A stretch of DNA of 64,000 nucleotides, taken from positions 28,981 through 92,980 of the forward strand of contig JARIBI010000035.1 of the NCBI GenBank assembly GCA_029257435.1. Direction: 5' to 3'. A program made the position numbers and the translations under genes. The stretch is from Sporosarcina sp. Lineage in GTDB: Bacteria; Bacillota; Bacilli; Bacillales_A; Planococcaceae. Positions 1 to 8,115 of the stretch are shown one piece after another. The notes below the pieces were generated by a model. The model was not told the DNA's origin. It did not search any database and worked only from the letters and a program-made list of their open reading frames with translations. Each line of letters starts with the position of its first letter. Position 1 is the first letter of the stretch.

Positions 1-243
1 CTCACCGTAATAACGAATAACAGTATCTTCGTTAGGTGTGAAAGTCTCTTTCTCTACTTTTTTTCCTGATGTTTTCTTTTTCTCTACAGTAGCGGTTGCT
101 ACTTGTGCTTTAACTTCTTCGGCTTTCTTCGCACGTTCAGCTGCTTCAATCTCTTTTTTAGCATCTTCCTCTTGTTTCTGTGCTACTGCATGGTCGTCTA
201 CTAAATTGAAGATTGAAAAGATATCTGATTGTTGGTTAGTCAT
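1..243 (-). CDS. Partial protein, C-terminus beyond left edge
   Basis: The reading frame starts at ATG 243 behind a good GGAGG site and stays open to base 1, so only the first 81 residues are visible. Residues 1-15 are mixed, then a long charged Lys/Glu/Ala stretch (about residues 20-65) looks like a linker or coiled coil. The last visible residues, FTPNEDTVIRYYGE, look like the start of a folded domain. It follows the E2-like gene by about 50 bases and should be co-transcribed with it. In PRTRC-type loci a small ubiquitin-like protein sits near the E2-like gene, so that is one possibility, but the visible part does not prove it. Confidence 0.75.
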   Translation of the reverse strand, partial: MTNQQSDIFSIFNLVDDHAVAQKQEEDAKKEIEAAERAKKAEEVKAQVATATVEKKKTSGKKVEKETFTPNEDTVIRYYGE

Positions 244-294
244 AATGAATTCCTCCGGATCAAGCCTCCCACTTAGGGTGAGGTCTTACAGCTC

Positions 295-1014
295 TTAGTT
301 AATGAATAGTTCTCCAAATGTTTTGTTTGCGGGCATTAACCATTCATCGTTGAAAGGTTGGTCTTGAATCGTCTCAATGAGTTTACGGAAGTTACTAATT
401 CCTAAAGTTGTTCGTACACCGTGGTCTTCGTTAAAAGGTGCGGCAACAAACCATCGAAACATACGTTCAAGCTCAACAATATCCGTGATGGATAGTCTTT
501 GATTACGTCCCCAGCAAACAATACCGTTTCCTTTACCTACGTTTGGATAAGGGAAGGTGAACAATCGTGTATCCTCTGTAATCGCTTTTCCGTTATTTTC
601 AACGGCATATAGGCGAGTTTGGTCAATGGTCATCTCGGATTCAATACTGTTTCGCGTGACACTATACTGTAAAACTAAACGAGGGAAGCCTACCGTATAA
701 AATACGTCATCTGAATCACCATAGCGGATCTCCCAATCCTTTTGAGGGATATCTAGTGTGATTAGTTGCCTTGACCGGGTATCATTCGATGAATAGCGAA
801 TAGTACCAAAAGGTAAAGCAGGCGTTGTGTAGTCCAATACAGAATCTTTTTCAGGTTCTTGTAATTCTTCAGGTTCAGATTGAAAGGCTGCCAAAAAATC
901 TGCTGTAGTTAAATAGAAGGGGCCTTTCGAGATCCCGTTACTAAGAATCTGTTTCGCAGTAATTGGATAGTTTGCGTTAATAGGTTCATCGGTTAACTCA
1001 AATTGCCATTTCAT
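295..1014 (-). CDS. E2-like protein (Prok-E2 family D / PRTRC protein B-like)
   Basis: 239 residues. The stretch FPYPNVGKGNGIVCWG (about 154-169), with a Cys at about 167, matches my memory of the pattern in the prokaryotic E2 family D / PRTRC system protein B, whose relatives occur with ThiF-type E1 and JAB peptidase genes on plasmids. An upstream segment, TRLYAVENN, also fits. The family is thought to be related to ubiquitin-conjugating enzymes, but no reaction has been shown for it as far as I know. ATG 1014 overlaps the stop of the gene before (ATGA) and has an AAAGGAGG site 9 bases upstream. E1 and JAB partners, if present, lie left of the window. Confidence 0.65.
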   Translation of the reverse strand: MKWQFELTDEPINANYPITAKQILSNGISKGPFYLTTADFLAAFQSEPEELQEPEKDSVLDYTTPALPFGTIRYSSNDTRSRQLITLDIPQKDWEIRYGDSDDVFYTVGFPRLVLQYSVTRNSIESEMTIDQTRLYAVENNGKAITEDTRLFTFPYPNVGKGNGIVCWGRNQRLSITDIVELERMFRWFVAAPFNEDHGVRTTLGISNFRKLIETIQDQPFNDEWLMPANKTFGELFIN

Positions 1015-1505
1015 GAATGGTACCTCCTTTTCACGCTCTGTTTTTCTTCAATTAATGCATGAAGTAATTCTCCGAAATCCGTAAGTCCATAGTCCATGTC
1101 AATGATGATTAGAAAACCATCTTCAACGACTTGTACTTCCGCAAATTCTGAATTAAAAAACTGAGAATGTAATGTGTTAGTAGGGATGGAAGTAACCGCA
1201 CTGTCGGTTAACCGAATAAGTAAGTAAGATTCTATATTACCTAAAGGTTTATTCGCGTCTGTCATCCATTTGTGTCTTTTCTCCATGTCCTCATCGTCAT
1301 ATGCGAGCAGATAGTCAATATCGGGATAGAAAAGTCCTAATATCGATATAAAATTGTTGAAATATCCATCGTCAGCGCCCGAGTATTCATTAAACGTACT
1401 GAGGTTTAGGAAGGATACATCATTAATACCTGCGTCATAAGCAATCTTGGCGAGAAGTAAATTTGATAAGTAGCTCTCTATTGCGTAAATTTGTTCAATA
1501 TTCAA
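1011..1505 (-). CDS. Hypothetical protein in clamp/E2-like operon
   Basis: 164 residues, acidic, no family recognised. A TTG start at 1505 is preceded by AGGAG at suitable spacing. Its end overlaps the E2-like gene by four bases, so translation is probably coupled and the two products may act together. No membrane segment, signal peptide or metal-binding motif is visible. The C-terminal part (EVQVVEDGFLIIIDMDYGLT) alternates hydrophobic and polar residues as in beta strands. Confidence 0.75.
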   Translation of the reverse strand: MNIEQIYAIESYLSNLLLAKIAYDAGINDVSFLNLSTFNEYSGADDGYFNNFISILGLFYPDIDYLLAYDDEDMEKRHKWMTDANKPLGNIESYLLIRLTDSAVTSIPTNTLHSQFFNSEFAEVQVVEDGFLIIIDMDYGLTDFGELLHALIEEKQSVKRRYHS

Positions 1506-1517
1506 GGTACACAGCTC

Positions 1518-1841
1518 CTAAATAAATCTATAAAGAGAGGGCAATCGTTGCATAGGTGCATTCTCAAAATAGAACATTTTATGTTGAAGTGAAATAAGTT
1601 GAGCGAAAGGATGATTTTTATCCAAAGTGAGCTCCCCATCTTCATCTTCTGATTGAATAATCTCGTAGACATTATCTTTAAAGTAAATAAGTTCATCTAT
1701 ATCTAATGCAGCAAAGTTAATATTCTCCGGAGTTTCAAAATTGAAAGCAGCGGAATATAACATAAGGCGAGATGAATTATTTAAGACAGTATCATTAGCT
1801 TTTTCTAGTAATTTTTCACTTATCTCTAGTAAATTCTTCAA
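1518..1841 (-). CDS. Hypothetical protein
   Basis: 107 residues, acidic, no family recognised. The start is TTG 1841 behind AAGGAG. It lies between the sliding clamp gene and the 164-residue gene with short gaps on both sides, in the same direction, so it belongs to the same operon. An overlapping frame (1502-1696) has no ribosome binding site and is not kept. Confidence 0.65.
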   Translation of the reverse strand: MKNLLEISEKLLEKANDTVLNNSSRLMLYSAAFNFETPENINFAALDIDELIYFKDNVYEIIQSEDEDGELTLDKNHPFAQLISLQHKMFYFENAPMQRLPSLYRFI

Positions 1842-1906
1842 AAAATCTCTCCTTACAAAAGAAAAGAGAACTAGGAGGATACCTGGTTCTCTTTCACTCT
1901 ATTGTT

Positions 1907-3016
1907 TTAGTATTGTCTAACGGGTAATACGAGTTGAATATTACTCGTAACAGTACCTTCAGGAATGATGATGAAAGGCCTCATAGCTCCAGTGAATTGA
2001 AAGCGAACTGATTTAGTCTCTAGTCGCTTTAACACATCCAAAACGTATTGAGCGGAGAACGCGATACTAAAGCCTTCTACACCTTCATACACCTCGAATG
2101 CCAATTCATTAGATCCCTTTTTACCGGTCCCACTCGCAGATAGTTCTACGAATAGACTGCCGATGTTAAAGGCAACTACATTATTTGTTGTGACGGCTGC
2201 TAACAACTCCAATCCGTCAATTAACTCCTTTCGATTCACGACTAACTCTGATTCAAACTCACTTGGGATCAATCTTGACGTATCAGGATAGTTGCCTTCA
2301 AGTAGACTTGAAAAGAGAATCGTATTTCCGTTTGCTAATGCAATGGAACTCGAACTTGGTAGTAAAATTACATCTTTCGAAAGGTCAAAGGATTTCATCG
2401 CTTTATCAAGAACCGAAGCGGGAACCGCCATCGAAATACTTTCTTCGATTGTCGGTGTACCCTTGCCGTGGAATGAACTTAAACGGTGACTATCTGTTGC
2501 AGTAAACACGTTACTATCTTTTGAAAAGACCATGTTTACAGCAGTAAGAATCGGGCGGATATCAGACTTAGAAGTAGCAAAAGTAGTATGTGTCACCATA
2601 TCCGAAAATTCTTTACCTGTTAATACGACTTGTGTAGTCCTGGATTCAGTATCGATCTTAGGAAACTCGTCAGCATTCATAACAGAAAAGTGAAGTTTCG
2701 TTTTTGCTTGGGTAACTGTAACACCTTCAGCTGTCGCTTCTACGTTGATTGAGCCTTTCATCTTCTTTGCACTGTCAAAAAGCTCTCTCGGGAAAACACA
2801 ACGACCAGGTTCAATAAGTTGTTCATCATCTACTTTGTCAAGTAAAACACGATGAATGACACTCTCATTACCATCGCTGGCTGAGAACATAATACAATCA
2901 TTTTGAGCTTCGACGAGAACACCATTTAGTATTGGTAAAGTTGTTTTTGCAGTTAGCAAACGTCCCATTTTTAGTACAGTTTCTTGAATTGCAGTATTAG
3001 TAATTGTGAATTTCAT
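1907..3016 (-). CDS. Plasmid-borne DNA polymerase III beta sliding clamp (DnaN paralogue)
   Basis: 369 residues, the usual length of bacterial beta clamps. The start MKFTITNTAIQETVLKMGRLL, the internal segment DIRPILTAVNMVF.. (about 155-170), ATDSHRLSSF, and the end LVLPVRQY are all typical of the family. The clamp is a ring that tethers polymerases and repair enzymes to DNA. AAGGAG stands 8 bases before ATG 3016. A hairpin terminator separates it from the Rad52-like gene upstream; the genes after it follow with short gaps. A second clamp on a plasmid could be a variant loaded during transfer or repair. The family call is firm, the special role is inference. Confidence 0.93.
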   Translation of the reverse strand: MKFTITNTAIQETVLKMGRLLTAKTTLPILNGVLVEAQNDCIMFSASDGNESVIHRVLLDKVDDEQLIEPGRCVFPRELFDSAKKMKGSINVEATAEGVTVTQAKTKLHFSVMNADEFPKIDTESRTTQVVLTGKEFSDMVTHTTFATSKSDIRPILTAVNMVFSKDSNVFTATDSHRLSSFHGKGTPTIEESISMAVPASVLDKAMKSFDLSKDVILLPSSSSIALANGNTILFSSLLEGNYPDTSRLIPSEFESELVVNRKELIDGLELLAAVTTNNVVAFNIGSLFVELSASGTGKKGSNELAFEVYEGVEGFSIAFSAQYVLDVLKRLETKSVRFQFTGAMRPFIIIPEGTVTSNIQLVLPVRQY

Positions 3017-3071
3017 AAGGGTCTCCTTAATCCCGCCATCCTAGAGGTATGGTCTTATGGATTGTGTAATA

Positions 3072-3124
3072 AAAAAACACGCAACCGGAGGAAGAGGATT
3101 CAACCTTCCGGTAAACGTGTTTGT
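3072..3124 (-). terminator. Intercistronic hairpin between Rad52-like and clamp genes
   Basis: On the minus strand ACACG pairs with CGTGT around an inner CCGGAAGG/CCTCCGG-type stem, and seven T residues follow. It would stop or attenuate transcripts leaving the Rad52-like gene before they reach the clamp gene, setting a lower level for the downstream genes. Confidence 0.7.
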
Positions 3125-3129
3125 TTCTC

Positions 3130-4107
3130 TCATGCAGCGATGTTTAAATCCTCACGGATCAGTGCAAGTGTTTGTTCACAAGATCTTTTCGTCATTTTTA
3201 AAAATAGCGAATAGATATCTTTCAACTCTACTTTGAGGGTGATTTGAGCATAATAAAGCGCTCTGTCTTCATCCAGTCCGTACTTAGTACAATTCTCCAA
3301 ATAAGTTTTAACAGGCACAAGTGCATGATATAACTTCCCTAGTTGGTCAGTTGAAGCTTGTTGGAAAGGAATACGGGCTCCACTCGTTTTTTCCATCAAC
3401 GGCACAATGTATTTATCTGGCGTCTTGAAAAAGTTTAATAATCCCTCTACGAGTTTCATAGCATTTGTATGATTCTCTTCGGGAGTACGCTCTTGTTTAA
3501 CGGGAGTAGGATCGCTTACAGGAGTTGGCGGGGTAGAAGGTGCATTATTCGATGCAGTTCTACTTGTATTGCCATTCTTGCTGTCACGAGGTCCTTGAGC
3601 CCATGAAGGTAGATGGGGCGTATCAAAACCACCTTTTAGGTGAGTTGGTGTCCCCTTTAACTTAAAGGTACCGTTCACGTAGTGTTCGCCTTTGTCTTTA
3701 AGTTCTACCCAAACATTATCTAGTTCGTATAAATACCTTCCGATTCCCCAATGGACAGCAGCACGTTTCAATGCGTTTGAGTGTCCACCTTTAACCGCTT
3801 CAATATCACTTACTTCTGAAGCGTCAGATCGTGTGATCCATTCTTCGCCAATCTTAATGGAAAGTCGGCATTGAAAAGCCTCTTTATTTCCCACGTTAAT
3901 CAGGTCAAAGTTACTCTGCCAAAATCCGCCGAATACTTCGTCTAGTCGCTTCATAATGGAACGTGAAGTCAGGTAGGGAAGCACTAAAAGTTTTACACCA
4001 CGGTTGTTTTCGGTTGCTGATTGAACACGCCATTCGATATCTTTTGCGTCAAATGGTGCTCGTAGTTCCTCCAATAGTAATTTGCTGTCGTTAATAACAT
4101 TTGTCAT
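3130..4107 (-). CDS. Rad52/22-family single-strand annealing protein
   Basis: 325 residues. Residues about 101-127 (DIEAVKGGHSNALKRAAVHW then GIGRYLY) form the typical signature of the Rad52/Rad22 annealing domain, also found in phage Sak-type proteins. Such proteins coat single-stranded DNA and anneal complementary strands, useful for recombination or for recircularising a plasmid after transfer. The middle (about 180-215) is a Ser/Thr/Pro linker. I place the start at ATG 4107, behind GGAAAGGGTG, not at the in-frame Met six codons earlier. It is the first gene after leader element A and leads the operon that contains the clamp and E2-like genes. Confidence 0.88.
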   Translation of the reverse strand: MTNVINDSKLLLEELRAPFDAKDIEWRVQSATENNRGVKLLVLPYLTSRSIMKRLDEVFGGFWQSNFDLINVGNKEAFQCRLSIKIGEEWITRSDASEVSDIEAVKGGHSNALKRAAVHWGIGRYLYELDNVWVELKDKGEHYVNGTFKLKGTPTHLKGGFDTPHLPSWAQGPRDSKNGNTSRTASNNAPSTPPTPVSDPTPVKQERTPEENHTNAMKLVEGLLNFFKTPDKYIVPLMEKTSGARIPFQQASTDQLGKLYHALVPVKTYLENCTKYGLDEDRALYYAQITLKVELKDIYSLFLKMTKRSCEQTLALIREDLNIAA

Positions 4108-4162
4108 GTTATACACCCTTTCCAATTGTTTTTTTGAATCTCACAAACTCTCGTGAAAACAC

Positions 4163-4286
4163 AAAAAAGCCCTTGGGCAGATTGGTCACATAGCAAAAAA
4201 GAATAAAAATATGCTATGAATCGCAATGGGCCCAAAGGCTTGAGTTAGTCGTCACCGCAGAATCGCTCAAAAGAGAGGGATTTGCA
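4163..4286 (-). promoter_or_regulatory. Leader element A: conserved hairpin-GGTGAC plus attenuator
   Basis: Read on the minus strand: TGCAAATCC (4286-4278) opens a hairpin ending in GATTCTGC, followed by GGTGAC (4256-4251). The stem pairs GCA with TGC and AAATC with GATT, with a bulged C. Then AGCCTTTGGGC pairs with GCCCAAGGGCT, followed by T6 (4168-4163). The terminator loop holds CATAGCA/TGCTATG. The Rad52-like gene begins 56 bases downstream. Six other copies exist in the window. Confidence 0.85.
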
Positions 4287-4315
4287 TAAAAAGAGAGATA
4301 AGTAGATTCCAATTT

Positions 4316-4321
4316 AGTATA
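4316..4321 (-). promoter_or_regulatory. -10 box of leader A promoter
   Basis: TATACT, 29 bases before TGCAAATCC. The same spacing recurs in four other copies and is 30 in one. No convincing -35 box is present 17-18 bases upstream, which could mean an activator is needed. Confidence 0.65.
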
Positions 4322-4372
4322 CAGCAAACAAGAAAAAATAGAAATGGAAACTTCTCTTGTATTCTATCCATG

Positions 4373-4381
4373 TGCTATACT
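4373..4381 (+). promoter_or_regulatory. Extended -10 promoter of the ParA-like gene
   Basis: TG-C-TATACT is an extended -10 box. The -35 region upstream (CTCTTG) is weak. Transcription would start near 4388 and run into the hairpin at 4418-4458. Confidence 0.55.
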
Positions 4382-4417
4382 TTCAACATATAACAACTAT
4401 AAACCAAAGCAAACACT

Positions 4418-4458
4418 GCTCATGCCGGAGAGACAAGTCTCTTAGGGATGGGCTTTTT
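4418..4458 (+). terminator. Leader attenuator before the ParA-like gene
   Basis: GCTCATGCC pairs with GGGATGGGC, with AGAGAC/GTCTCT nested in the loop and T5 after it. The hairpin ends about 25 bases before the start codon, so it lies between the promoter and the first transfer gene. It lacks the GGTGAC hairpin of elements A-G but has the same nested form. Confidence 0.65.
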
Positions 4459-4483
4459 ATGTGGAAAAGGAAGGATGGTTCCT

Positions 4484-6121
4484 ATGTTTTCGGAAGAAGA
4501 AGAATCCTTTGTACTTTATATCAATGGGAAGATTGATAGTGTAGCTAAAGATCAATTGATCACCCAATTACAAGATGAAGGGTATCTACTCACTGCAAGC
4601 CTCTTTACAAAAAGGGACTTAAATCAGTGGGTGCGTTCCTCCACGGACAACGTTCTCTTATTCGTTACGGATGCTCAATTAGGTTCAAAAGAAGTGAAGG
4701 AAGTCATTGGGAAATTACAAAACTCGAAAATATTTTGTTTACATGATGAAGCGGTAGAAGCAAACCATGCGGATACGGGGAATCAGGTGAAAGCATTTAC
4801 TACGTTAGATGATTTGCTGAATTACTTTTACTTCTTAGCTGAACAAGGTTCGGATGCAATGATCGATAGAGATGCAGAGGAATTAGCGCAGCAACAGTTC
4901 GAGGAACACTTGAAGAATTTAAACTCACAACAGAAGACCGAATCTAGTCCAGTTCAATTCGATAAGGAATCCTCGAATATGTACATACCTGATGATACAG
5001 AAGAGGAATTACCGATGGGGGGCTATGGGTCCACTGAGTATTTTGAAGAAGAATTACACCCTGCGTTAATGAAGGTCACGGAATTTCAAAATTCACCTGT
5101 TACTAATGAAAATGAATTGCCCATACTACCTAACCCCGACAATGTAACGGAATTAGTCCAAGAAAATGATTTGCCACATCAAGATGTACCAGTGCAGCCC
5201 CCTAATGTTCCTGTTCAGGAAAACGAAGTTCAGGGTGTGAAATATACAGAAAGTCCGTTACACAATCGTTCCCGCTCGTTGCAGAAACAGTTATTCTTCC
5301 AAAAGAAATGGGAAGGGAATCGAGTAATTGGGGTCTGGTCTCCACTACATCGTTCTGGAGTAACCTCACTCACCATGAACTTTGCATTTTATCTAGCACA
5401 AAGACGAATTTTCACGGTGGTACTCGAAGGGCTCACCTCCCAACACGCTATGAAGGACTGGCTGAAACGTTATACGGCACCACCCGAAAACTGGACTAGT
5501 TATGCGAACGCATTACAATCAGATTCAAGTAAAGCTGTCGTGCAATGGTTATATAAGAACGTCAACTTCCTACCGCTTGAGAAGGGAGATTCGCAATTAG
5601 ATTGGACTGCCAAAACATTAGAACTGTACATGACAACACCTAATATAGTTGATGTAACGCTCGTGGATATGCCGACTGGGGAAATGGAAGTCTACACTAG
5701 AGATTCGTTGCACTACTTGGACGAGTTATGGGTAGTCGTAGATGATGCGATACAAGAGACGCTTGCTTGGAAATCGTACATTCATGAGTTGAGAGATACC
5801 GTAGATATTCCTATTCATCTTGTTTTCAATAAACAATATGATTTTTCACAAGACAAGCGACTCGCTAAAGAGCTGGATCTTCCTTTACTCACCAGTATTC
5901 CAGCACTTCATTCAGAAACCATGCAGAACTATTACGAAAACAAGCCATTGTATTTTCAAGAGGGGATTGTCGAGAAGATTGAACCCTCATACCAATTGAT
6001 GGCCAATCATCTATTTGATAACAACGTGCTGCCGAAACCTAGCCATTCTACACCCGCTAACTTAATGAAAAGGGCGCTTCTGCCAATAGCAAGTTTCTTT
6101 AAGCCATTGAAAAAGTTTTAA
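4484..6121 (+). CDS. ParA/MinD-like ATPase-fold protein without Walker lysine
   Basis: 545 residues from ATG 4484, chosen because the open frame's first Met (4448) lies inside the terminator hairpin; AAGGATGG precedes 4484. ATG 4475 is an alternative. The N-terminal third resembles a receiver-like fold (DNVLLFVTDAQ), then comes an acidic Pro/Glu linker. A MinD/ParA-like domain begins near residue 280 (RVIGVWSPLHRSGVTSLT) and continues with DVTLVDMPTG and HLVFNKQYDF. The P-loop position has RSGVTS where a GK[ST] is expected, so ATP hydrolysis is doubtful. The layout recalls CpaE/TadZ proteins that place secretion machines at the pole; that role is inference. It is the first gene of the transfer region. 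Confidence 0.75.
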   Translation: MFSEEEESFVLYINGKIDSVAKDQLITQLQDEGYLLTASLFTKRDLNQWVRSSTDNVLLFVTDAQLGSKEVKEVIGKLQNSKIFCLHDEAVEANHADTGNQVKAFTTLDDLLNYFYFLAEQGSDAMIDRDAEELAQQQFEEHLKNLNSQQKTESSPVQFDKESSNMYIPDDTEEELPMGGYGSTEYFEEELHPALMKVTEFQNSPVTNENELPILPNPDNVTELVQENDLPHQDVPVQPPNVPVQENEVQGVKYTESPLHNRSRSLQKQLFFQKKWEGNRVIGVWSPLHRSGVTSLTMNFAFYLAQRRIFTVVLEGLTSQHAMKDWLKRYTAPPENWTSYANALQSDSSKAVVQWLYKNVNFLPLEKGDSQLDWTAKTLELYMTTPNIVDVTLVDMPTGEMEVYTRDSLHYLDELWVVVDDAIQETLAWKSYIHELRDTVDIPIHLVFNKQYDFSQDKRLAKELDLPLLTSIPALHSETMQNYYENKPLYFQEGIVEKIEPSYQLMANHLFDNNVLPKPSHSTPANLMKRALLPIASFFKPLKKF

Positions 6122-6135
6122 TAGACTGATACACT
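6107..6135 (+). promoter_or_regulatory. Promoter of leader F
   Basis: TTGAAA (6107-6112), 17 bases, TACACT (6130-6135). The -35 box overlaps the end of the ParA-like gene. The -10 box lies 29 bases before TGCAAATCC, the same spacing as in elements A, C, D and E. Confidence 0.65.
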
Positions 6136-6164
6136 AATCATAATTTCTATTATTTCATTTCTTT

Positions 6165-6282
6165 TGCAAATCCACGTTTACGTGTGATTCTGCGGTGACA
6201 AACAAGTAACGGTCTTTGGACTTAGAGTTATTGACACATTCTGTTCGTGTGCAATCAACCAATAGTCCAAAGACCGTTTTTT
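6165..6282 (+). promoter_or_regulatory. Leader element F: conserved hairpin-GGTGAC plus attenuator
   Basis: The only plus-strand copy. TGCAAATCC opens a hairpin (6166-6193) whose tip is CACG/CGTG instead of the CTC/GAG of the other copies, so sequence changes while pairing is kept. GGTGAC is at 6194-6199. The terminator is a 14-bp perfect stem (ACGGTCTTTGGACT, 6209-6222, with its complement 6264-6277) followed by T6. The loop contains a nested CACA/TGTG stem. Confidence 0.87.
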
Positions 6283-6311
6283 AGTATTTTCTATTACAGG
6301 GGGCGTTTCAG

Positions 6312-6611
6312 TTGGATATGAAAGCAATTAAAAAAGCAATGTTACAAGAGAGAATCCGTATTTCGCAACATGCCAAAGTAGCAATGGATAAGCGCGGATA
6401 CACCAACACAGACATTATTGCCTGTATATGGAGTGGAGAAGCAACTGAGCATCAAGTTTTCCGTGGTTCATACCGCACTATTGTCGAAGGTAAAGATGCG
6501 GACAAACTACCAGTAGTCCTTGTGGTTGGTAAAGATGACAAAAATCCAGTTAGATTAGCAATTGTCACGATCTTCCCGCCAATCAAAGACAAGTTCAAGC
6601 GAGTTATTTAA
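6312..6611 (+). CDS. DUF4258-family small protein
   Basis: 99 residues. RISQHAKVAMDKRGYTNTDI near the N-terminus and the ending of hydrophobic strands (PVRLAIVTIFPP) fit DUF4258, a small fold related to RelE-like toxins and other RNA/DNA-binding domains. No antitoxin-like partner is next to it. TTG 6312 lies 8 bases after AGGGGG; ATG 6318 is the alternative. It is the first gene behind leader element F and is followed 27 bases later by the primase-related gene. Whether it is a toxin or a regulator cannot be told. Confidence 0.75.
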   Translation: MDMKAIKKAMLQERIRISQHAKVAMDKRGYTNTDIIACIWSGEATEHQVFRGSYRTIVEGKDADKLPVVLVVGKDDKNPVRLAIVTIFPPIKDKFKRVI

Positions 6612-6638
6612 ATAATTTTTTGGAAAGGGTGTTCAAGA

Positions 6639-7880
6639 ATGCAACAAACAATGAGAAAAACGAGGATAAATGGCTGGTATGAGTTTTATAGAGAGACGTG
6701 TCCGATATGCGGTAAAAGTGGTGGTTGTCTTCTAAATGAAGAAGGCGATAAAGTTGCTTGTATCCGTGTAGAAAGCAAGGTTGTCTTTTCTAACAAGTTT
6801 CAGTCATGGCTTCATATGTTGAAGGAGAAAAAGGCGGTAGATATTGCGAATACGCAAAAAGTGCATACACACGAAAAAGCACCTGCCTCCTTATTGGATG
6901 TAGTATTTCGTGCATTTCTATCGAACACAGAATTAACAGCGGATCATAACCAACACCTAACAGGAGCATCACGAGGTATGTCTACTTTTGAAATCGAGAG
7001 TAGACAATATCGTTCATTTCCAGAAAAACCATGGGAAACTGTAAAAAAGATAACTGAACAACTTGGCTATCAACAATTTCCTGGTATTCCTGGTTTTTAT
7101 AAGAACAACTTCGGATGGTCCATTGCAGGCTCAAAAGGCGTATTGATTCCTTATCGAAATCAATACAATGAAATTGTAGGTTTTCAAACACGAGTGGACA
7201 ATCCACGTAATGACGTAGAAATTGATAAAGGTACAACCACTCATTTACGTGCTCGTGTTATCAAGCAACCCGGACGTGTACAGGCATTTCTTGATGGTGA
7301 AATGGTGTGGGAGAAGGATCTAGAAATAGGAGAACGATGTGAGGTTCGTTTGGAAGATGAATGCGGTTCGGTAAGATTAGTAAAAGGACAACGTTACTTC
7401 TGGCTATCATCAGGTAATAAAAATGAAGGAGCAGGAGCGGGAGATCCCTCACCGGTTCATGTTGCTGTCCCTTCACATGAATTGAATACATGGACTAGCG
7501 GTGAGCTTTTACAGAAGGAAACGGTTTGGATCACTGAAGGTGCTTTAAAAGCTGATATTGCTGCAGAGCATATTCAAAAAGCACAGACAGAGGGCGTTCG
7601 AAATGATGTAGGTTCAACATTTGTTGCAATTCCTGGTGTGAATACATGGAGAACGGTGTTACCTGTATTGGAGGAAATGAACGTAAAACACGTCAATATC
7701 GCAATGGATATGGACGTTATGACCAATCCGAGTGTGGAATATCATTTAAAAGAACTGATTGCTGAATTGAGAGTGCTTGGTTATACGGCTAGCCTTGCGA
7801 TTTGGAATGCAGATGATGGGAAAGGAATCGATGATGTTTTGGTAAATCGTCGTTTCCCACAATTGAGGAAATTATTTTAA
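6639..7880 (+). CDS. Primase-related protein with zinc finger and DUF3854/Toprim-like domain
   Basis: 413 residues. CPICGKSGGC (about 20-29) and a later Cys form a CHC2-like zinc finger. Then come a segment typical of plasmid primases (GWSIAGSKGVLIPYRN, near 165) and a C-terminal Toprim-like DUF3854 region: ETVWITEGALKADIAA (near 289), VAIPGVNTW and VNIAMDMDV, with acidic residues that would bind Mg2+. Such proteins are thought to prime or process plasmid DNA after transfer. GGAAAGGGTGT stands before ATG 6639. A strong terminator follows. Primase activity is inferred. Confidence 0.78.
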   Translation: MQQTMRKTRINGWYEFYRETCPICGKSGGCLLNEEGDKVACIRVESKVVFSNKFQSWLHMLKEKKAVDIANTQKVHTHEKAPASLLDVVFRAFLSNTELTADHNQHLTGASRGMSTFEIESRQYRSFPEKPWETVKKITEQLGYQQFPGIPGFYKNNFGWSIAGSKGVLIPYRNQYNEIVGFQTRVDNPRNDVEIDKGTTTHLRARVIKQPGRVQAFLDGEMVWEKDLEIGERCEVRLEDECGSVRLVKGQRYFWLSSGNKNEGAGAGDPSPVHVAVPSHELNTWTSGELLQKETVWITEGALKADIAAEHIQKAQTEGVRNDVGSTFVAIPGVNTWRTVLPVLEEMNVKHVNIAMDMDVMTNPSVEYHLKELIAELRVLGYTASLAIWNADDGKGIDDVLVNRRFPQLRKLF

Positions 7881-7884
7881 GTAG

Positions 7885-7916
7885 AAACGGTTATCCCTTT
7901 ATGGATAACCGTTTTT
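7885..7916 (+). terminator. Terminator after primase-related gene
   Basis: AAACGGTTATCC pairs with GGATAACCGTTT and T residues follow. It separates the DUF4258/primase unit from the channel genes. Confidence 0.85.
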
Positions 7917-7958
7917 CTGTTTTCAAGGCGGATAAAAAGAGATTTGGAAAATAGAGTC

Positions 7959-7987
7959 TTGTCAGGCGTTTGGGGATTTGCTATGAT
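7959..7987 (+). promoter_or_regulatory. Promoter of the pilin-VirB operon
   Basis: TTGTCA (7959-7964), 17 bases, TATGAT (7982-7987): a near-consensus housekeeping promoter, the best in the transfer region. Transcription would start near 7994. Confidence 0.75.
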
Positions 7988-8014
7988 AAAGGCAACTTCA
8001 TAAAACGAAATGGG

Positions 8015-8079
8015 AAAACCCCACTTAATGCACGCGATCACTTTTCAGTGATTCGATTGTGTATTAAGTGGGGTTTTTT
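8015..8079 (+). terminator. Leader attenuator before pilin gene
   Basis: AAACCCCACTTAATGCAC pairs with GTGTATTAAGTGGGGTTT, closing a nested ATCACT/AGTGAT hairpin, and T6 follows. It lies between the strong promoter and the pilin ribosome site (GGAGGTGGG), so expression of the channel genes requires read-through or antitermination. Confidence 0.8.
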
Positions 8080-8115
8080 GTTTTTGAAGATCAAAGATAT
8101 CGGAGGTGGGATTAT

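Noticed and set aside
38..298. Plus-strand frame rich in Ser/Phe
   Set aside because: It is the mirror of the Lys/Glu-rich partial gene on the minus strand, which has a good ribosome site.
4163..4286. c-di-GMP, T-box, SAM or fluoride riboswitch
   Set aside because: None of the signature sequences of those classes that I remember is present; T-box elements in particular would need a specifier loop and GGTGG.
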